Below, one piece after another: positions 23,101 to 51,900 of a stretch of 64,000 nucleotides of DNA. The stretch comes from Branchiostoma belcheri. Lineage: Eukaryota > Chordata > Leptocardii > Amphioxiformes > Branchiostomatidae. Within the stretch, counting starts at the first letter, position 1. Each line of letters begins with the position of its first letter. Where the stretch lies: contig NW_017803379.1 in NCBI RefSeq assembly GCF_001625305.1, positions 1,107,601 through 1,171,600 on the forward strand. The letters are read 5' to 3'. Both the position numbers and the translations under genes were made by a program. The notes under the pieces were generated by a model that saw nothing but the letters and a program-made list of their open reading frames with translations, did no database searches and had not been told where the DNA came from.

Positions 23101-24668
23101 GCCCGAGGTGACAACCACACTGCCCGAGATGACACCTACGCTACCAAAGGTGACCACTACTCCCCTGTGTATTATACATGTCCTAGAAATTATTCACATA
23201 TTATATTCAGACGTGAGAGTGAACAAGTATTATTATTTGTCGCCAGGTTTTCCAACATCATGTTGAATGGACCAGATTTGGCCAGCTTCAGAGGACTACA
23301 GAGCCACAACCTTCGACGACTCACGAAGGTACGATACTCATGTCAGGCGTGATCATGACATACACTAACCCTCCTCATGTAACTAAATTCAAGTAGTTCC
23401 CAGCTTTCTGACATGTTTGCTGTGTTTTGATTTGTACTGGGAAAATGTCCCATTTTTCGTATACAGCCTATGGCTGCAAATTTGCACTTACGTTCTGACA
23501 TACAGGAAAGAAGTTGTTGTAAGAATTTCCTAATAGTGGGGCTATAGCTTCCTATTCTTCATTTCTTCAGTTGGATGGCCCATGCAAAATGGCGGCTGCC
23601 AGGATGGCTACATACGAGTCGGTTGGTCCTGCATCCGGCTCGTTCCCATCCTAAAGTCATTTTCGGGCGCGCAGCAGGCCTGTAATGCGGAAGGGGCGAC
23701 TCTAGCCATGCCTAAAACGGAAGAACTGGACCTCGCTCTCAGACACCTGGTCAAGATGTCCAGAGGCGATCACTGGATCGGTCTGAAGGAGACGTGTTCT
23801 CGCGTTTGGTTCGGTTGGACGGAGACCTGTTGGACCGGAAAATGGGAATATAAATGGGTGGACGGGGTACATCTGGGAAGGTACCAGGTACGTGTTCTGT
23901 TGACAAAAACAGGTTTATCTTATTATCCCAACATTAAGCACAAAACATGGTGACGGCACACTAAAGTTTTTATGTTTACGGAAGGAAAACATTGTTTTTG
24001 CTCAGTTTTCCTCTTCTTCAAACACGTAAGGTCAATGACCTGAACCAGACGTCTGTCACCATGGTAACGGGTGGTGTATGGTTACATTTTGTAGCTCCAG
24101 TTGAAGATGCTGTTCACCACATGTTATATAATATGAAGGGTTATGTATTAGAATCAACAGAGCAGTAGTTTGGTGGACTAGACCATGTGATGGTAAACAT
24201 TATGCATTTGCTTTTAGTTAAGCTTATTTTCATCCCCCCCCCCCAATGCAGAGGACAATACTCATTTTCACGAGTTAAGTGAGAGAAGTCGTGTAAAGTG
24301 CCTTTCCCAAGGGCACAAGATCGGTGGCATAGCAGGATTCGAACTCGGAACCCCTTGGTTCCGAGCCGAGTACTCTGCCGTTATGACACATGAACAATAA
24401 TTGATTTGCCTCCACCTTCTACCAGACAACGGATTGTTTAAGGATCCCAGTAGGTTTTACATTTCCTTCAGTAAGATAGGTATGGTCATCTTGACATCTT
24501 GTTTTCCCTTTTTATCAGGGGTGGCACCCAGGTGAGCCAAGTAACGCCCGAGTGTCCCGTGCACTGTGTGTTCAGTACTGGTACTCAGGACCTGCGGCTG
24601 GCCTGATGTGGGACGACACCGGATGCCATTCCACAAAGCGGTACATCTGCCAATCCCCTCCTGCCTAA
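20104..24668 (+). CDS. CTL-C: type II membrane C-type lectin with SH3-ligand and Thr/Pro stalk repeats
   Basis: Exons 20104-20254, 21573-21875, 22680-23149, 23292-23328, 23571-23887, 24519-24668; all phases agree (475 aa). Exon 1 (cytoplasmic) encodes three copies of RPLPALP or RPLPAVP, each fitting the class I SH3 ligand RxxPxxP. Exon 2 carries YYVNKDE and MYVPGALRQG. Exon 3 encodes one membrane helix (about residues 176-200), then NSPPERRGSS and eleven LPxVTTT-type units. Exons 5-6 encode a C-type lectin domain ending WDD and RYICQ, with EPS for EPN and an insert bearing two extra cysteines (near ETCSRVWFGWTETCW). Exon 2 has no usable ATG, which is why the start is placed in exon 1. The CTLD 5' exon is almost identical to that of FTL-CTL-B. 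Likely a cell-surface lectin; the ligand is unknown. Confidence 0.85.
20125..20217 (+). repeat. 30-base coding repeat (SH3-ligand motif)
   Basis: Three copies of a 30-base unit containing aggccccttcctgc, in frame in CTL-C exon 1. Each encodes RPLPALP or RPLPAVP. Confidence 0.9.
20560..20868 (+). mobile_element. tRNA-derived SINE-A, full-length-looking copy
   Basis: The head has an A-box-like gtccagtggttag and a B-box-like gagttcgaatccc at tRNA spacing. Then comes a shared body (ctactgtttagggtcgcagt, ttccccggtacaatgaa) and a tail (gatcactttcactttcatt). A second copy is at 31850-32123 and a tail fragment at 12112-12162. It lies in intron 1 of CTL-C. Confidence 0.85.
22929..23150 (+). repeat. 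21-base coding minisatellite in the CTL-C stalk
   Basis: Eleven in-frame units of about 21 bases around acaaccacactgcccaaggt, encoding TTTLPKV or TTTLPEV. The product is Thr/Pro rich and suits an O-glycosylated stalk. Near-identity of units suggests length variation between alleles. Confidence 0.9.
23970..24215 (+). repeat. dispersed repeat R1, copy 1
   Basis: Begins at gtttacggaaggaaaacatt, includes gtctgtcaccatggtaac and ends near attatgcatttgct. Copies occur in one intron of each of the three P4HA genes (45898, 53240, 58338). It lies in the last intron of CTL-C. Confidence 0.75.
24231..24392 (-). mobile_element. SINE-B, minus orientation
   Basis: The reverse complement has a tRNA-like B-box (gagttcgaatcc) followed by a core with tgcccttgggaaaggcactt. 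That core resembles the conserved V-type SINE core known from fish. The same core occurs at 54288-54440. It lies in the last intron of CTL-C. Confidence 0.7.
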
Positions 24669-25852
24669 TCACCTTCGGGAAAGGATTATGTTACTATTGG
24701 TAGACTCTGTGTGCATGTATGTGTTTATGTATGAGTTGTGTGCATGTATGTGTTTATGTATGAGTGTGTGTACATGTGTTTGTATAGGTGTGTGCGTGGT
24801 TTAGCACAATATACTCAAGAAATAATGAAACTTTGTAGGTGGGTAGGTCTTGATGACATTTGTTTCAGTATCAAGTCCAATGCAACCAACAATCAACCGA
24901 CAATTATATGGCCCCTTACCTCCCACCATCACACCAGGTTAACATGGCCAGCTACAAATGTGTGCATTCCAGTTATATCATGTCACAAGCCACATCAGAC
25001 ATGCAATCTTGGGGATCTTCAAATTGTCCAAAAGAAACTTGGTGGCACCTAAGCTAGGACAGCGAAGACTTGACTGACACTATGATTGACAAAACGCATT
25101 GCAGAAAAGAGAGAAGCTACAAATGTGTAAGATTGACGGCTGTAAATCTTTATTTGCTTTGTCACAAAGCTTGCACCTTACAGATGACACAGACTTAAAA
25201 ACAAGCATAAAACATTTCATCCAAGTATGATTAGTCCATTTCCATTATCTTTAATAGATGGTTATAAACATTTTTTGGGCCTTAAATTTAAAAATTGTTC
25301 ATCCTATTCACCAACAATCTTTCCATCTTAGCAGTAACAATTTTCATCTGTTAGTTTGATTAGTTGAAAATTTTCAGGAGACAGTGCTAACTTCATGACA
25401 ACTGCCACCTTTGGAGGAATGTTTCTTCTTGTAAAAATGTACATTGTATGCACTGCCACACTACACTTTGCCCATACACTTTTAAGTAAAGGAATAGACA
25501 TCAGAGGTTCATGTCCCTGAAAAAGAACTCATTGCTCTCATTAAACAACAGAATTTGTCGCTATACAGAATATCCTAAAATCATACATTATCAATAAAGA
25601 CTACAGTCAAAAAGTTTATTAAAACACATTAAAATGGCCGAATTGCCGCTATCATCAACTCTAGCCATCATTTTAAGTACTGTACTACATAATTGATTAA
25701 GAAAACATTGGTCTGACAAAAGAATTCATTAAAATTCTACAACCGATTAAGATGAATGTAAGCCTTTGGTCCACATAGTACAGTAAAGATATGGCCCTCT
25801 ATGATGTATAAAGGTTCTCATCTTTTGTCCATTTCAGTCCATCCAGATTTTA
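24669..25852. other. intergenic region between CTL-C and DNMT1 (convergent 3' ends)
   Basis: No coding feature seen. A short GT/AT-rich patch spans 24710-24790. On the minus strand an AATAAA (plus-strand tttatt at 25149-25154) would end a DNMT1 3' UTR of about 700 bases. A closer AATAAA-like sequence overlaps the DNMT1 stop codon. Confidence 0.5.
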
Positions 25853-42300
<16,448 letters not shown>

Positions 42301-42375
42301 CTTGAACCTTGTCACGACAATACTTGGAAGTCTTCTTGAAATCTGGAACCGTCTGTATCTGTGTGAAACGCAGGC

Positions 42376-42430
42376 GAAATGGCGGCAAAACCAGGGTGGG
42401 AAGTGGAGGAAGGTCGATTTTCCCGCGAAA
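42376..42430 (-). promoter_or_regulatory. candidate DNMT1 promoter sites: E2F palindrome and YY1-like site
   Basis: ttttcccgcgaaaa at 42417-42430 is a near-palindromic E2F site about 120 bases upstream of the DNMT1 ATG. gaaatggcggcaaaa at about 42375-42389 fits a YY1-type core (AAnATGGCGG). E2F control of DNMT1 is known in mammals; its action here is inferred. Confidence 0.5.
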
Positions 42431-43846
42431 ATGTCGCTTGGACTGTACCACTACAAGAGCGAAGGGTAGACAAGGTATTTCAAGTCAAAGTGGATAACTG
42501 AAGTTTGGCAAAAAAATGGTGAAAAATGCAATATAGGATATATATATTATATTATTAATCGAGTTCATTAATTTTATAGGGAAACATGGTGAGCTTTTGT
42601 CAATATCTACGGTAACTAAATCGTCGTACTACACCATAGCGTGATAATTTCGCTTCTTCCACTGACCCGACAGCTGAATGTCCCGGATGAAGGGTGACCT
42701 CACGAGAAAAACATGACCTGTGACCTCTCAATCCTCCAAGGAACAAGCCTTTGCAACAATATTCGGGTTAGCATCTAAACTATGAAGTGATAGATAAACA
42801 TAGGAATATTTTGATTTTTTTTTAAATGACACAAAAAAAGAATGAAGGGGTTATTCAGACAACACGGTCAATTCGTGTGGAGAATCGTGTGAATAACAAA
42901 TGGTGTACTGTGTGTAAGATACGTTTCAATTAATTATGAGTCATATATTTTAGGTTTCACACACCCACATTGCCATCCAAAAGAATTTTGAAGCGATTGA
43001 TGGCTGTCCATAAAATGTAACGTAAGCACGAAAAATAACACAAGTTACTGAACCAGGGTAAGTTATCATGCTCGTTTTGTCAGTGTTATCTGCAAGCTGT
43101 TCATCACAACTTGCACTCCATAATTATCGTCATCATTATCACTCATCGACTTCTCTCACTTAAACGAGGTGCTGTAACCAAGAGATAATGTTCAGCACCA
43201 GGGACATGCATGTGTGGACAAGGAATAGTCATGTTTGCCTGTGTGTACATGTGGATAGTGTTCAGCACCAAGGACAGGCATTGTCAGTATTCAGCCTTGA
43301 GAGGAAAGTGAGCCGTTAACTCGGAATCACAGTATCTTCGCAAGATCTTTCCTTGTATCATTTTTCGTCCAGAATTGTGTGTTAATGGCTCTACTAATCA
43401 TATTTACCAGTGAGTTGAATCCTGTTTATTCAACACCAACGTGGTAAATTCATGACAAACATCCTTGACAGGGACCGATCGGTAACAATCAGGGAGGGGG
43501 AAACTGAAAAATCGTACCCAAATGCTAGCAAATGTGTACGAGACAGTTGGCAAAAAAAGATCAACATCTTTCTTCTCAACACTCCTCACCACCACATACA
43601 TGCAGCTTTGATCCTCTATAGCGAGTGAGGGTGTTGGCAGAGGGGGTATGAGGGGTGCACAAGGTCGTTGGTAAAGGATAGGTGCCGTGTATTGGTCGTA
43701 TGTTGTCAACGGCTGCACTCTACCTACCGGGCTTACATTGTACATCCGTGATATAGTGTTGTTGCGTCAACGTAGTTGTAGACAAACAATCCTTTTAAAA
43801 GTACCGAAATCTTTCCTTTTCTTGGACATCTTGACCAACTTGCAGC
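42431..43846. other. intergenic region between DNMT1 and P4HA-A (divergent promoters)
   Basis: No exon or repeat family recognised beyond the sites noted. A few short open stretches at 43404-43745 (minus) show no domain. The promoter of P4HA-A should lie at the right edge; no TATA box is evident. Confidence 0.5.
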
Positions 43847-46800
43847 ATGCTAGTTCTTGTATTGCTCCATTCCGTACTGTTTGCTACAGTTGCGTGTGCC
43901 AGTAAACAGCATGTGCATGGTTTCTCCACTGCTGTAGTCCGACTGGAGAAGTTATTACTATTTAAGAGCAAATTGGTGGACGAGGTCAGGCAGCACATTA
44001 GTGATGCAGACGGTGTGAGTGAAGAGCTCAAAAGGTAAGACCCAGCTCACAGGTAAACCTAAACAAGATTCCCTGTGGTAGAATAGCATTTACCACGTTT
44101 CTGTCAGGTTTCTGTCAAAGTCGTCCTACTTTGGACCTACGTGATGTACAGCTATAGTTATATAGGGCAGTCATCATTATGTACATAAAACAAATCCTAA
44201 CTACATGTACATATAAAATATCTTTACGTAAATTATTTGTAGTGAACTGTAGCAAACGATTAATTAAATGTGCTTTTGGTGACGAATATGTTGGACATTT
44301 TCGAAAATCATTAATGTCTCTATGGCAACAGGTATGTAGTTGAATACAGCATCCTACATCCGGGTAGTGACGACCTCGCCTACCATGCCCATCACCCTGT
44401 GGGAGCGTACCGTCTGGTGAAGCGGCTGTCTCACACCGACTCCAGCATTCTCAAACACGCTCAGCTTCTCACCGGCCTGGTACAGGATGAAGGTGCCTTT
44501 TTCAATGATGTTTAGCAGTGAATGTAACAAAATGCAAGGATTTTCAACAATCCAACAGTCAATTGAATTGGACAACGTTGCATGACCGAGTAAACAGATC
44601 AACATTAACGTCCTGTTTAAGAAATAGAAACCAAACATTTTTAAAAATTTCAAACGCGTTTACAAAAATTAGTTTGTGAAAATTAACTTAACGATCGAGT
44701 TCATACATTTTCCTCTGCCGTACACAGATGAAGGCACAACTGTGCTTCCGACAGAGGAGGACATGAGGATGTCTGCGCTTGCGCTGATCAGGCTGCAGGA
44801 TATCTACCACCTGGACATGCGCAGTCTGACGCGGGGGCAGCTGGTGATGATGTCACGTCAGAGTGACGGTACTGTGGTGAAACAGAAGACAGTCACCCGT
44901 GCAGAACCCAGGTTTACACTTGGAGCGGAGGATACAGTTTACATAGGGGACGTGGCTTATGATAATGAGGAGTATCTGAACGCCGTGCTGTGGTATCTCG
45001 GCACCCTGGATCTGATGGGACGAGCGGATATCGTTACCGATCACACCGATGACTCAGGTCCAGGGAGAGTGCGCGTTCTGATGAAACTAGGAGATGCCCT
45101 CACAAAGGTATGACATGATGTGGTAATACCTCATCAAAATCTGGAACGATTAGTTTCAACATTAACATTTGTGTAAGTACCACGATTTCCGTATTCTACA
45201 GACTTCCTGTGTTTAGATTTAATAATGTGCCTCGTCGCTTTCAAGTATACCCGGTATACCTTTATCCTATATTAAGATCCTAGAAAAATTCATATTCAAT
45301 TGAGAACGTTAAGTTGCTTACCAGCTTAATGTGTCATAACGTTGCTGTTGTCATTGTTACAATTATACTGTCAATCTAGCTGAAGCAACACCAAAGCGCC
45401 TTGTCCTTCTACAAAGACGCTCTGCATCTTGGTAAGTAAAATAACACACAGAATTTACATTTTGATGAGGCTTGTTTTAGTTGAAAAAAAGAAAAAGAAA
45501 GTCAATGTTTGTACTGAATTGCCAATTGGACATGCATCTTTGTGATATCTTGAACTACATATTTGAATATACGCGATATCTCAGAGCCTGACAACCAGCT
45601 GATTAAGTCGCATGTGTCGGAAGCAGAGCGACAAGTCACGCTACAAGGTAACGTCACCGTTAAGGTGGCGAAAGTGCTGGAAGGTTCCATACCTTATCAG
45701 GAGGAGTATGAGGACCTTTGCTACCACAGCGTTCTTCAGGTATGTTTATTTGTTGTATAAATTGGTGTTTCGTAAAGATGAGAAAAAACTGATTTGTTGG
45801 GTTTTCTCTCCCTGTCCTTTTTTGCGTCGTCGACACGATACAAGACCAAGATACAACAAGATCACGTAACTTTGACACAAGGAAAACATTGTTTTTTTTT
45901 TATGTTTACCGAAGGGAAACATATTGTTTTTGCTCTGTTTCTTCATTCCAAACACTAACCTCTGACCTGGTCAATGACTTGAACCAGACTCTCACCATGG
46001 TAACTAGTGTTGGGTTACATAATGTTGCAATTTTATAGTAGGAGGGATTTAGACTCCTGTCACCATATATGTGAATGTGTTTGAGTAAGAATTAACAGAG
46101 CAGACCATATGCGAAGGTAAACATTATGCACTTGCTTTGCAAATGTTACCTTTCTAGTTTTCCTTAATTTTTATTAGAACCAACCGCTAAGCTCACGGCT
46201 GAGGTGTGTGTACGTCCGGACCAGCCCCCAGCTCTACCTCAGTCCGGCTAAACTGGAGGTGCTTCGTGAGAGGGACCCGGAGATAGCCCTGGTTCATGAC
46301 GTTATCAGTGACGAGGAGGCTGCCATGATGAGAGAGTTGGCTTTCAGAGAGGTAGCTACTTATCTACTACAACCATACAACAAAGGGTAGAGGTATGCAA
46401 CGTCCAACAATGTCTGTGATAAAATGTATCACTCTATCACGGACAGGAACAATTACAAGGTATGGGCCATCTCAATCTTGTAAAAGCAACAAAAAAAGTC
46501 GGAAGCAAACGCTAGATAGGTCAGTATGTGTTGTTGCTGCTGCTGCTGCTGTTACGAGGTTCCGTTCTGACATATTCACTAACGTATGTCTGTTACAGTT
46601 GAAGAGGTCACCTGTGATAGATAAACATGGAAAGGCCTTCCTCAGCGACTTCAGGGTCAGCGAAACGTAAGTTTCCTGCTTTTCTCTCCTTTCAATTGAA
46701 TACTAACATTCAGACGACATGATTTCAACAGATTGACAAGTTGAGTAACAGCTAGCCATATAGTGCTTATGGTTTTTGTGTATATAAACATCACTAATAT

Positions 46801-48262
46801 TGCATTGCAACACACGCCAGCCTTGATCTTTCAGTGGTTGGCTTCACGACAATGAGACTGAACTCGTCTCCAAGCTGAGTCGGCGGGTCGGCTACATCAC
46901 CGGGCTGAACACAGACTCGCCATCTGCGGAAAGTTTCCAGGTATAGGTAGTTATTAGTCAGTTTTCAAACAAAAAAAAAATCGATACCTTTTATCTGCTT
47001 ACATCATGTGATGAAAAACGTTCAATCCCTAATAGTAATAACTGAACAATTTTGTGTAGGTTGTGAATTACGGCCTGGGAGGACTTTATGTGCCGCATGT
47101 GGACTATTTTGAGGTAAGCCTCGATTGTGTCTTCCATATTACATCCATGTTGTCCTTTGTCCTTGAAAGTTCTTCATATCTTTGGAGCGTGTTTCAAATC
47201 TAACCTACATTTGTTCCGTCCATGCGGATACAGATAGCGTTAACGTTCCTCCAGAAGCAGTCACAGAATTATAAATAATTATCTGCTTACAGGAGGAGCA
47301 GGTAAAACACATGAAGAAGCCAGGCAATAGGATTCTGACCTTCTTGATTTATGTAAGTTGTATATCTACATATCACATACTAGTATGACATGCACATATC
47401 AATAGTCTTAATATGTAGTGCATTATCTACATTAAACACGATAATTGAACTACGCTTTGTTATTTAGTCACCTGATATTGTATAACAGCGCTAGCCCGTC
47501 GTTAGATCTCGTTTCAGCACCAAGGCCAGCGCCACATGTCACCAGTAACGCTGTTGTGTTCTCTCAGCTTAGCGATGTACAGGAGGGCGGAGCAACAGTT
47601 TTCCCTCAGATCAACCTTATCGTACCCGCCGTAAAGGTGGGGACATACTTAGTTAATTCTTCGTTCATTAATTCAAGGTATCAAACTGTACATAAAGCAT
47701 GCCAGTTGCTTAGGATGGATAGTCTACTACGCCTAGAGATTCTGACTACGGGTAGGACAATGGTATACTGAGAACACTGCTGTACGGCTAAAATTTGTAT
47801 CACCAGTTGAAATGATTCTAATCTTACCGTATGTGACACCCAGAATGCAGCCTTAATGTTTCGGGACATGAAGAGATCCGGAGAGTTCGAACCTTTGTCA
47901 ATGCATGCTGGCTGTCCTGTACTCATCGGCTCCAAGTGGAGTAAGTTTACTGCGCCTTTCCGTAAACACACTAATAACAGACCACTCTACCAACGCAGGG
48001 AAGTGTCAAAATACTTTTGGAATTCCATATTACTATATAACGGCGCATGTATACATCATTGTGAGCTTCAAACATTACAAAACGTTACTTAAGTTGTTGG
48101 TTTTCTAGCGGTGTAACACAAAAGTAGCAGCAACTCGCATTTTGCTCCTCAACGTTTCAGTAACAAATGTGTCTTTCTTTGTTTTCTCCAGTCGCTAACA
48201 AGTGGATACTTGACCGTGGCAACGAGTTCAGAAGGCCCTGTGGTCTCACACCAGAGGAATGA
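43847..48262 (+). CDS. P4HA: P4HA-A: prolyl 4-hydroxylase alpha-subunit-like
   Basis: Hydroxylates proline in collagen-type X-Pro-Gly repeats in the ER, using Fe(II), 2-oxoglutarate and O2; the usual partner is protein disulfide isomerase. Exons 43847-44034, 44332-44492, 44728-45107, 45380-45431, 45585-45739, 46178-46351, 46599-46666, 46835-46940, 47060-47113, 47293-47352, 47568-47636, 47844-47940, 48192-48262, in phase, 544 aa. A signal peptide (MLVLVLLHSVLFATVACA) is followed by the N-terminal helical region (HHPVGAYRLVKRL), the peptide-binding TPR region (DMRMSALALIRLQDIYHLD) and the catalytic fold. Iron ligands are His441 and Asp443 (PHVDYF) and His510 (MHAGCPV); Lys520 (GSKW) should bind 2-oxoglutarate. 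The exon 2 donor (gaag|gtgcc) is weak but required by phase. First of three tandem copies. Confidence 0.92.
45898..46142 (+). repeat. dispersed repeat R1, copy 2
   Basis: tgtttaccgaagggaaacat to attatgcacttgct, in P4HA-A intron 5. See the copy at 23970. Confidence 0.75.
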
Positions 48263-48966
48263 GGGCCTCATACCGGCGTTTCAATACTGGCCGGTGCCTG
48301 CATAGACGACAAATATGCGATATCTCAAAGAATCAAATATAATTAGACATATTATAAAATGTTCACTGTCCATAAATATATATGTACCTAACACATGGCA
48401 GTAGTTTTAGCCTACACCAGTGTTGACAATTCACTTTCTGATTTTGCTATGTATGTACCATAGTCAGATGTACAATGTTCTTTACACGATCCCCGCTTGT
48501 TTTCAAGCACAGGTGGATATTTGTCGGAACAGGTGCGTGAACCGGATATCACTCGTTCTCGCAAAATGCAAGCCAAAACAAGGGTCCGTCTGTCACTGTC
48601 TGGCATAGAAATTAACAAAGAACCGCACATGTTCGGCGGGTTGCACGTTTAGGCCATATATATCAAATATAACCGCCTAAAACATATGCTTCGCAATTTT
48701 CATCTTGTCACAGTAGTATATGCAGTCTTGGAAAATATCAACCTGTTTTACAAAGTGCTCTGCACATTGCATTCCCCACTTTGTTTTTGCCCGGTAAGGT
48801 TGTAGTCTGACGGAAATTTGCCACGTGTGAACAGGATATATCAACACGACGCTACCACCCGTCCCCTCCGTACTCACCTACACTGTAGTGTCTGTGTCCA
48901 CAACTGTACACCGTTCCTGAGCACGGTGTCTTTGCTCTGGGTTCTACAACCTCTCATTCTGTCGAA
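48263..48966. other. intergenic region P4HA-A to P4HA-B
   Basis: About 700 bases with no gene seen. No clear AATAAA was found soon after the P4HA-A stop. Confidence 0.5.
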
Positions 48967-51900
48967 ATGTCTCTTCGTCTGCTCATCTGGTTCCTAGTAC
49001 CAGCCACTCTCTATGCCGCTAAGAACATAGGGTACTACTCCGCGATCGTGCGCGTGGAGCACCTTCTGCTGGCCGAGAGGAAAATGGTGGGTAAGGTCAA
49101 ACAGCACATCAGTCAGGGACTCGGGGAGGTGACCGGAGATCTCAGGAGGTAAGATTTCACCTGCACTAAAATAATCCTTGCACATAAACGCAGCCTTGTC
49201 TTGTGATAATTCTACGTTACAGTACCTCGTACAGCTTAAATTCATCTTTACAGGTAGTCTACACCAATTTCAAGCAAGTGAAAACTTGTGAAATTTGAAA
49301 AATTTCCGAAATATAAAAGTGTTGTTTTTTCTGTACGTTTCGTATTGTAAGTCTTTAGGCAGGCAGGGTGGGTTTAGCAATTCTTTGGGGAGATAATAAG
49401 GAAAACCTGCAAGAGTATGTTTCAATATCCTGTACATACACAGCAAACAAAAAGAGCAAAGGAACTTCGATATATGTAAATACCGGCACCAGAATATCTC
49501 AAAGCATTGAATGCTATGGTGGTGATAATATTCTGCCTGCTCGTCCTAGGGTTGATTTGCCCCTAAATGCTCAGACGATCTTGATAGGAACAGCTTTCCA
49601 GAAAACTAATCTGAATAGCTACAGTCGTTCTAGTTATTTCAACCAGTAAACACCTAACTCTACATGATAAGAAACTTTGATAAGATAAGCTAGCATGTAC
49701 TGCTTCACACGTCAGTGAAATTCACAACAAAACCTTCCATGTAACATATACCATTCTAAGCATACTCACTAAAACAGTTAAAACAAGTATCTGGCAAGTA
49801 ACTGTCCAAACACAAAGTAATATTATATTTGTCATGCTACACCCCAGTTACGTGGACAGCTATGGCGACGACTGGCTACATCCGCCTCGCGACCATGACG
49901 ACCCCTTACATTTGGCCCACCATCCGGTTGGAGCTTACCTTTTGATCAAGCGACTGAGCCAAGAAAATGTACAGGACATCTTTCAACAGGCTCAAAATCT
50001 GATTGGTGAGTGTTTTCGCTACTCAGATGAATGAGGCGATCGCGCGAACCTCCTTGCTTAGATGTACAGGTGTTGAAAAGCGGCTTAGAACTTTTATGTT
50101 CATGTTGATGTTTAGCCTTCGAGATCTTGTAAAAACTGCTAATAGAATTATTTATTTTTCTTTGATTATCAAAACACAGCATTTATTGTTTAATTGATTT
50201 AATTTGTTTCTTTCAATTGTACATTGTATCTGTTCATGTTTTTGTTTGTTTTGACCTGTACGTAGTCAAATGTGACAAAATGTACAATAAAGGTCGTCAT
50301 TCATTCATTATTTGCTCCAGGTACGTGGCTCACCTCCGTATTGACAAGATTCACTTGACTTTTCCTCTTTTTTTTTCCTGCTAGGAAAACCGAACATCCT
50401 GGTCCAGGTGCCGGACCAGGAGGATCTGGAGATGTCAGCGTTCGCGCTGGTCCGGCTGCAGGCCATCTACAACCTGGACATCCACAGTCTGGCACACGGA
50501 CAGATAGTGATGGCGATGGCGGTCCCTCAGTCCGCACAACCTCGGCTGGTCGCCATCTCCTCGCCGGAGCCGTTCCTCGCCCTGGACCTGTGGGACACCA
50601 TGTTCCTCGGGAATGTGGCGAGCGACCAGAATCACTTCGAGGACGCGATCCGGTGGTATTCCTACGCGCTGGGCTCCGCTTACGGACTGAAAGAGAAGGT
50701 TGACGCCATGTCAAAAATGGCCAGCGCACACGCGAAGGTACACAGGGACTCGTAGTCTGTATCATTTGATATCACAAGGCATAAGGCATTATCAGGGCAG
50801 AAAGTGGTTAGCATGCATTGTTGTATATTTGACAACATTTTACTTGATTATAGAATATTTTTCTCTGATGGAATTTTTTGTCGTTTCCCAATAGCTGAAG
50901 CAATACGACCAATCTTTGGCTATATACCAGGAGGCCTTGCAACTTGGTAAGCAAAGCAAAACTCAACGTAACTTCTGTAACTAGAATTTCAGGATCACTG
51001 GCAGAAATGACCCAATAGTCATGGAGGCCAGTCATGAATACTGACTTGTGGTCACAATATGAATAATATGATGATATTTCTCAAATTGTTTGTAACTTGG
51101 TATAGGGTGAATACACCCGTTTTCAATTGTTTCACCTGTCCATACTCTTCATACTTCATACGAGAACAATTTGCTAAATCATGCCGATATCGTCCTGCTC
51201 CAGACCCTAACAACCAGATCCTGTACGCGGACTATGACGACACGCTGCAGCTGGCGGCTGTGGATGACGGCACGGTGGCGGAGGAGGATGATCCCGAGCT
51301 GAAGGCGCTCGTGGCGAAGTCCCAGCACCTCTGCCGACTGGACGTCGTCCAGGTTCGAGTCTGTCATGTTTATTGGGGTCCGCAATGTAGCTAGAAAAAA
51401 TTCTCGGCTATTCTTCCTGTGGTCTTTAACATGTAATACAACTGTCACACAATAACACAAGGTAATAACGCAGACTTGAAGTTGTCCAGGTTCGATTCTG
51501 TCATGTTTAATGCTAGAGAGGTTTGGATTAGCTGCTTTGATTTTCATTTTATTAGAATGCACAATTTAGCTTGGCAACATCCTCAGCCATTCTTCCTGTG
51601 GCCCTTATTAACATGTAATACATCAAAACAAAATAACAACCGTCACACAATAACACAGGGTAATCACACAGACTTAACATAAATGGTATACATTAACAAA
51701 TTCATGCAACAACTGTCCTGTTCAGTGGTGGAGGAATCTTTTCTTCTCGGCATTTGTCTTCTGTTGACCTTACCGATGATATAAAGAAGTTTACAAGCCG
51801 TTCTGTTGCCCAGAGCCCCGTGCCTCGGCGTCTGAAGTGCCGGTACGTGCGGGACAGCCCCCATCTGTACATCAGTCCGGCCAGGGTGGAGGTTCTGCAC

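Noticed and set aside
22702-23352. ORF with repeated NHT sequons overlapping CTL-C exon 3
   Set aside because: It is the other frame of the 21-base coding repeat. The TTTLPKV frame matches the membrane helix, exon phases and the paralogue.
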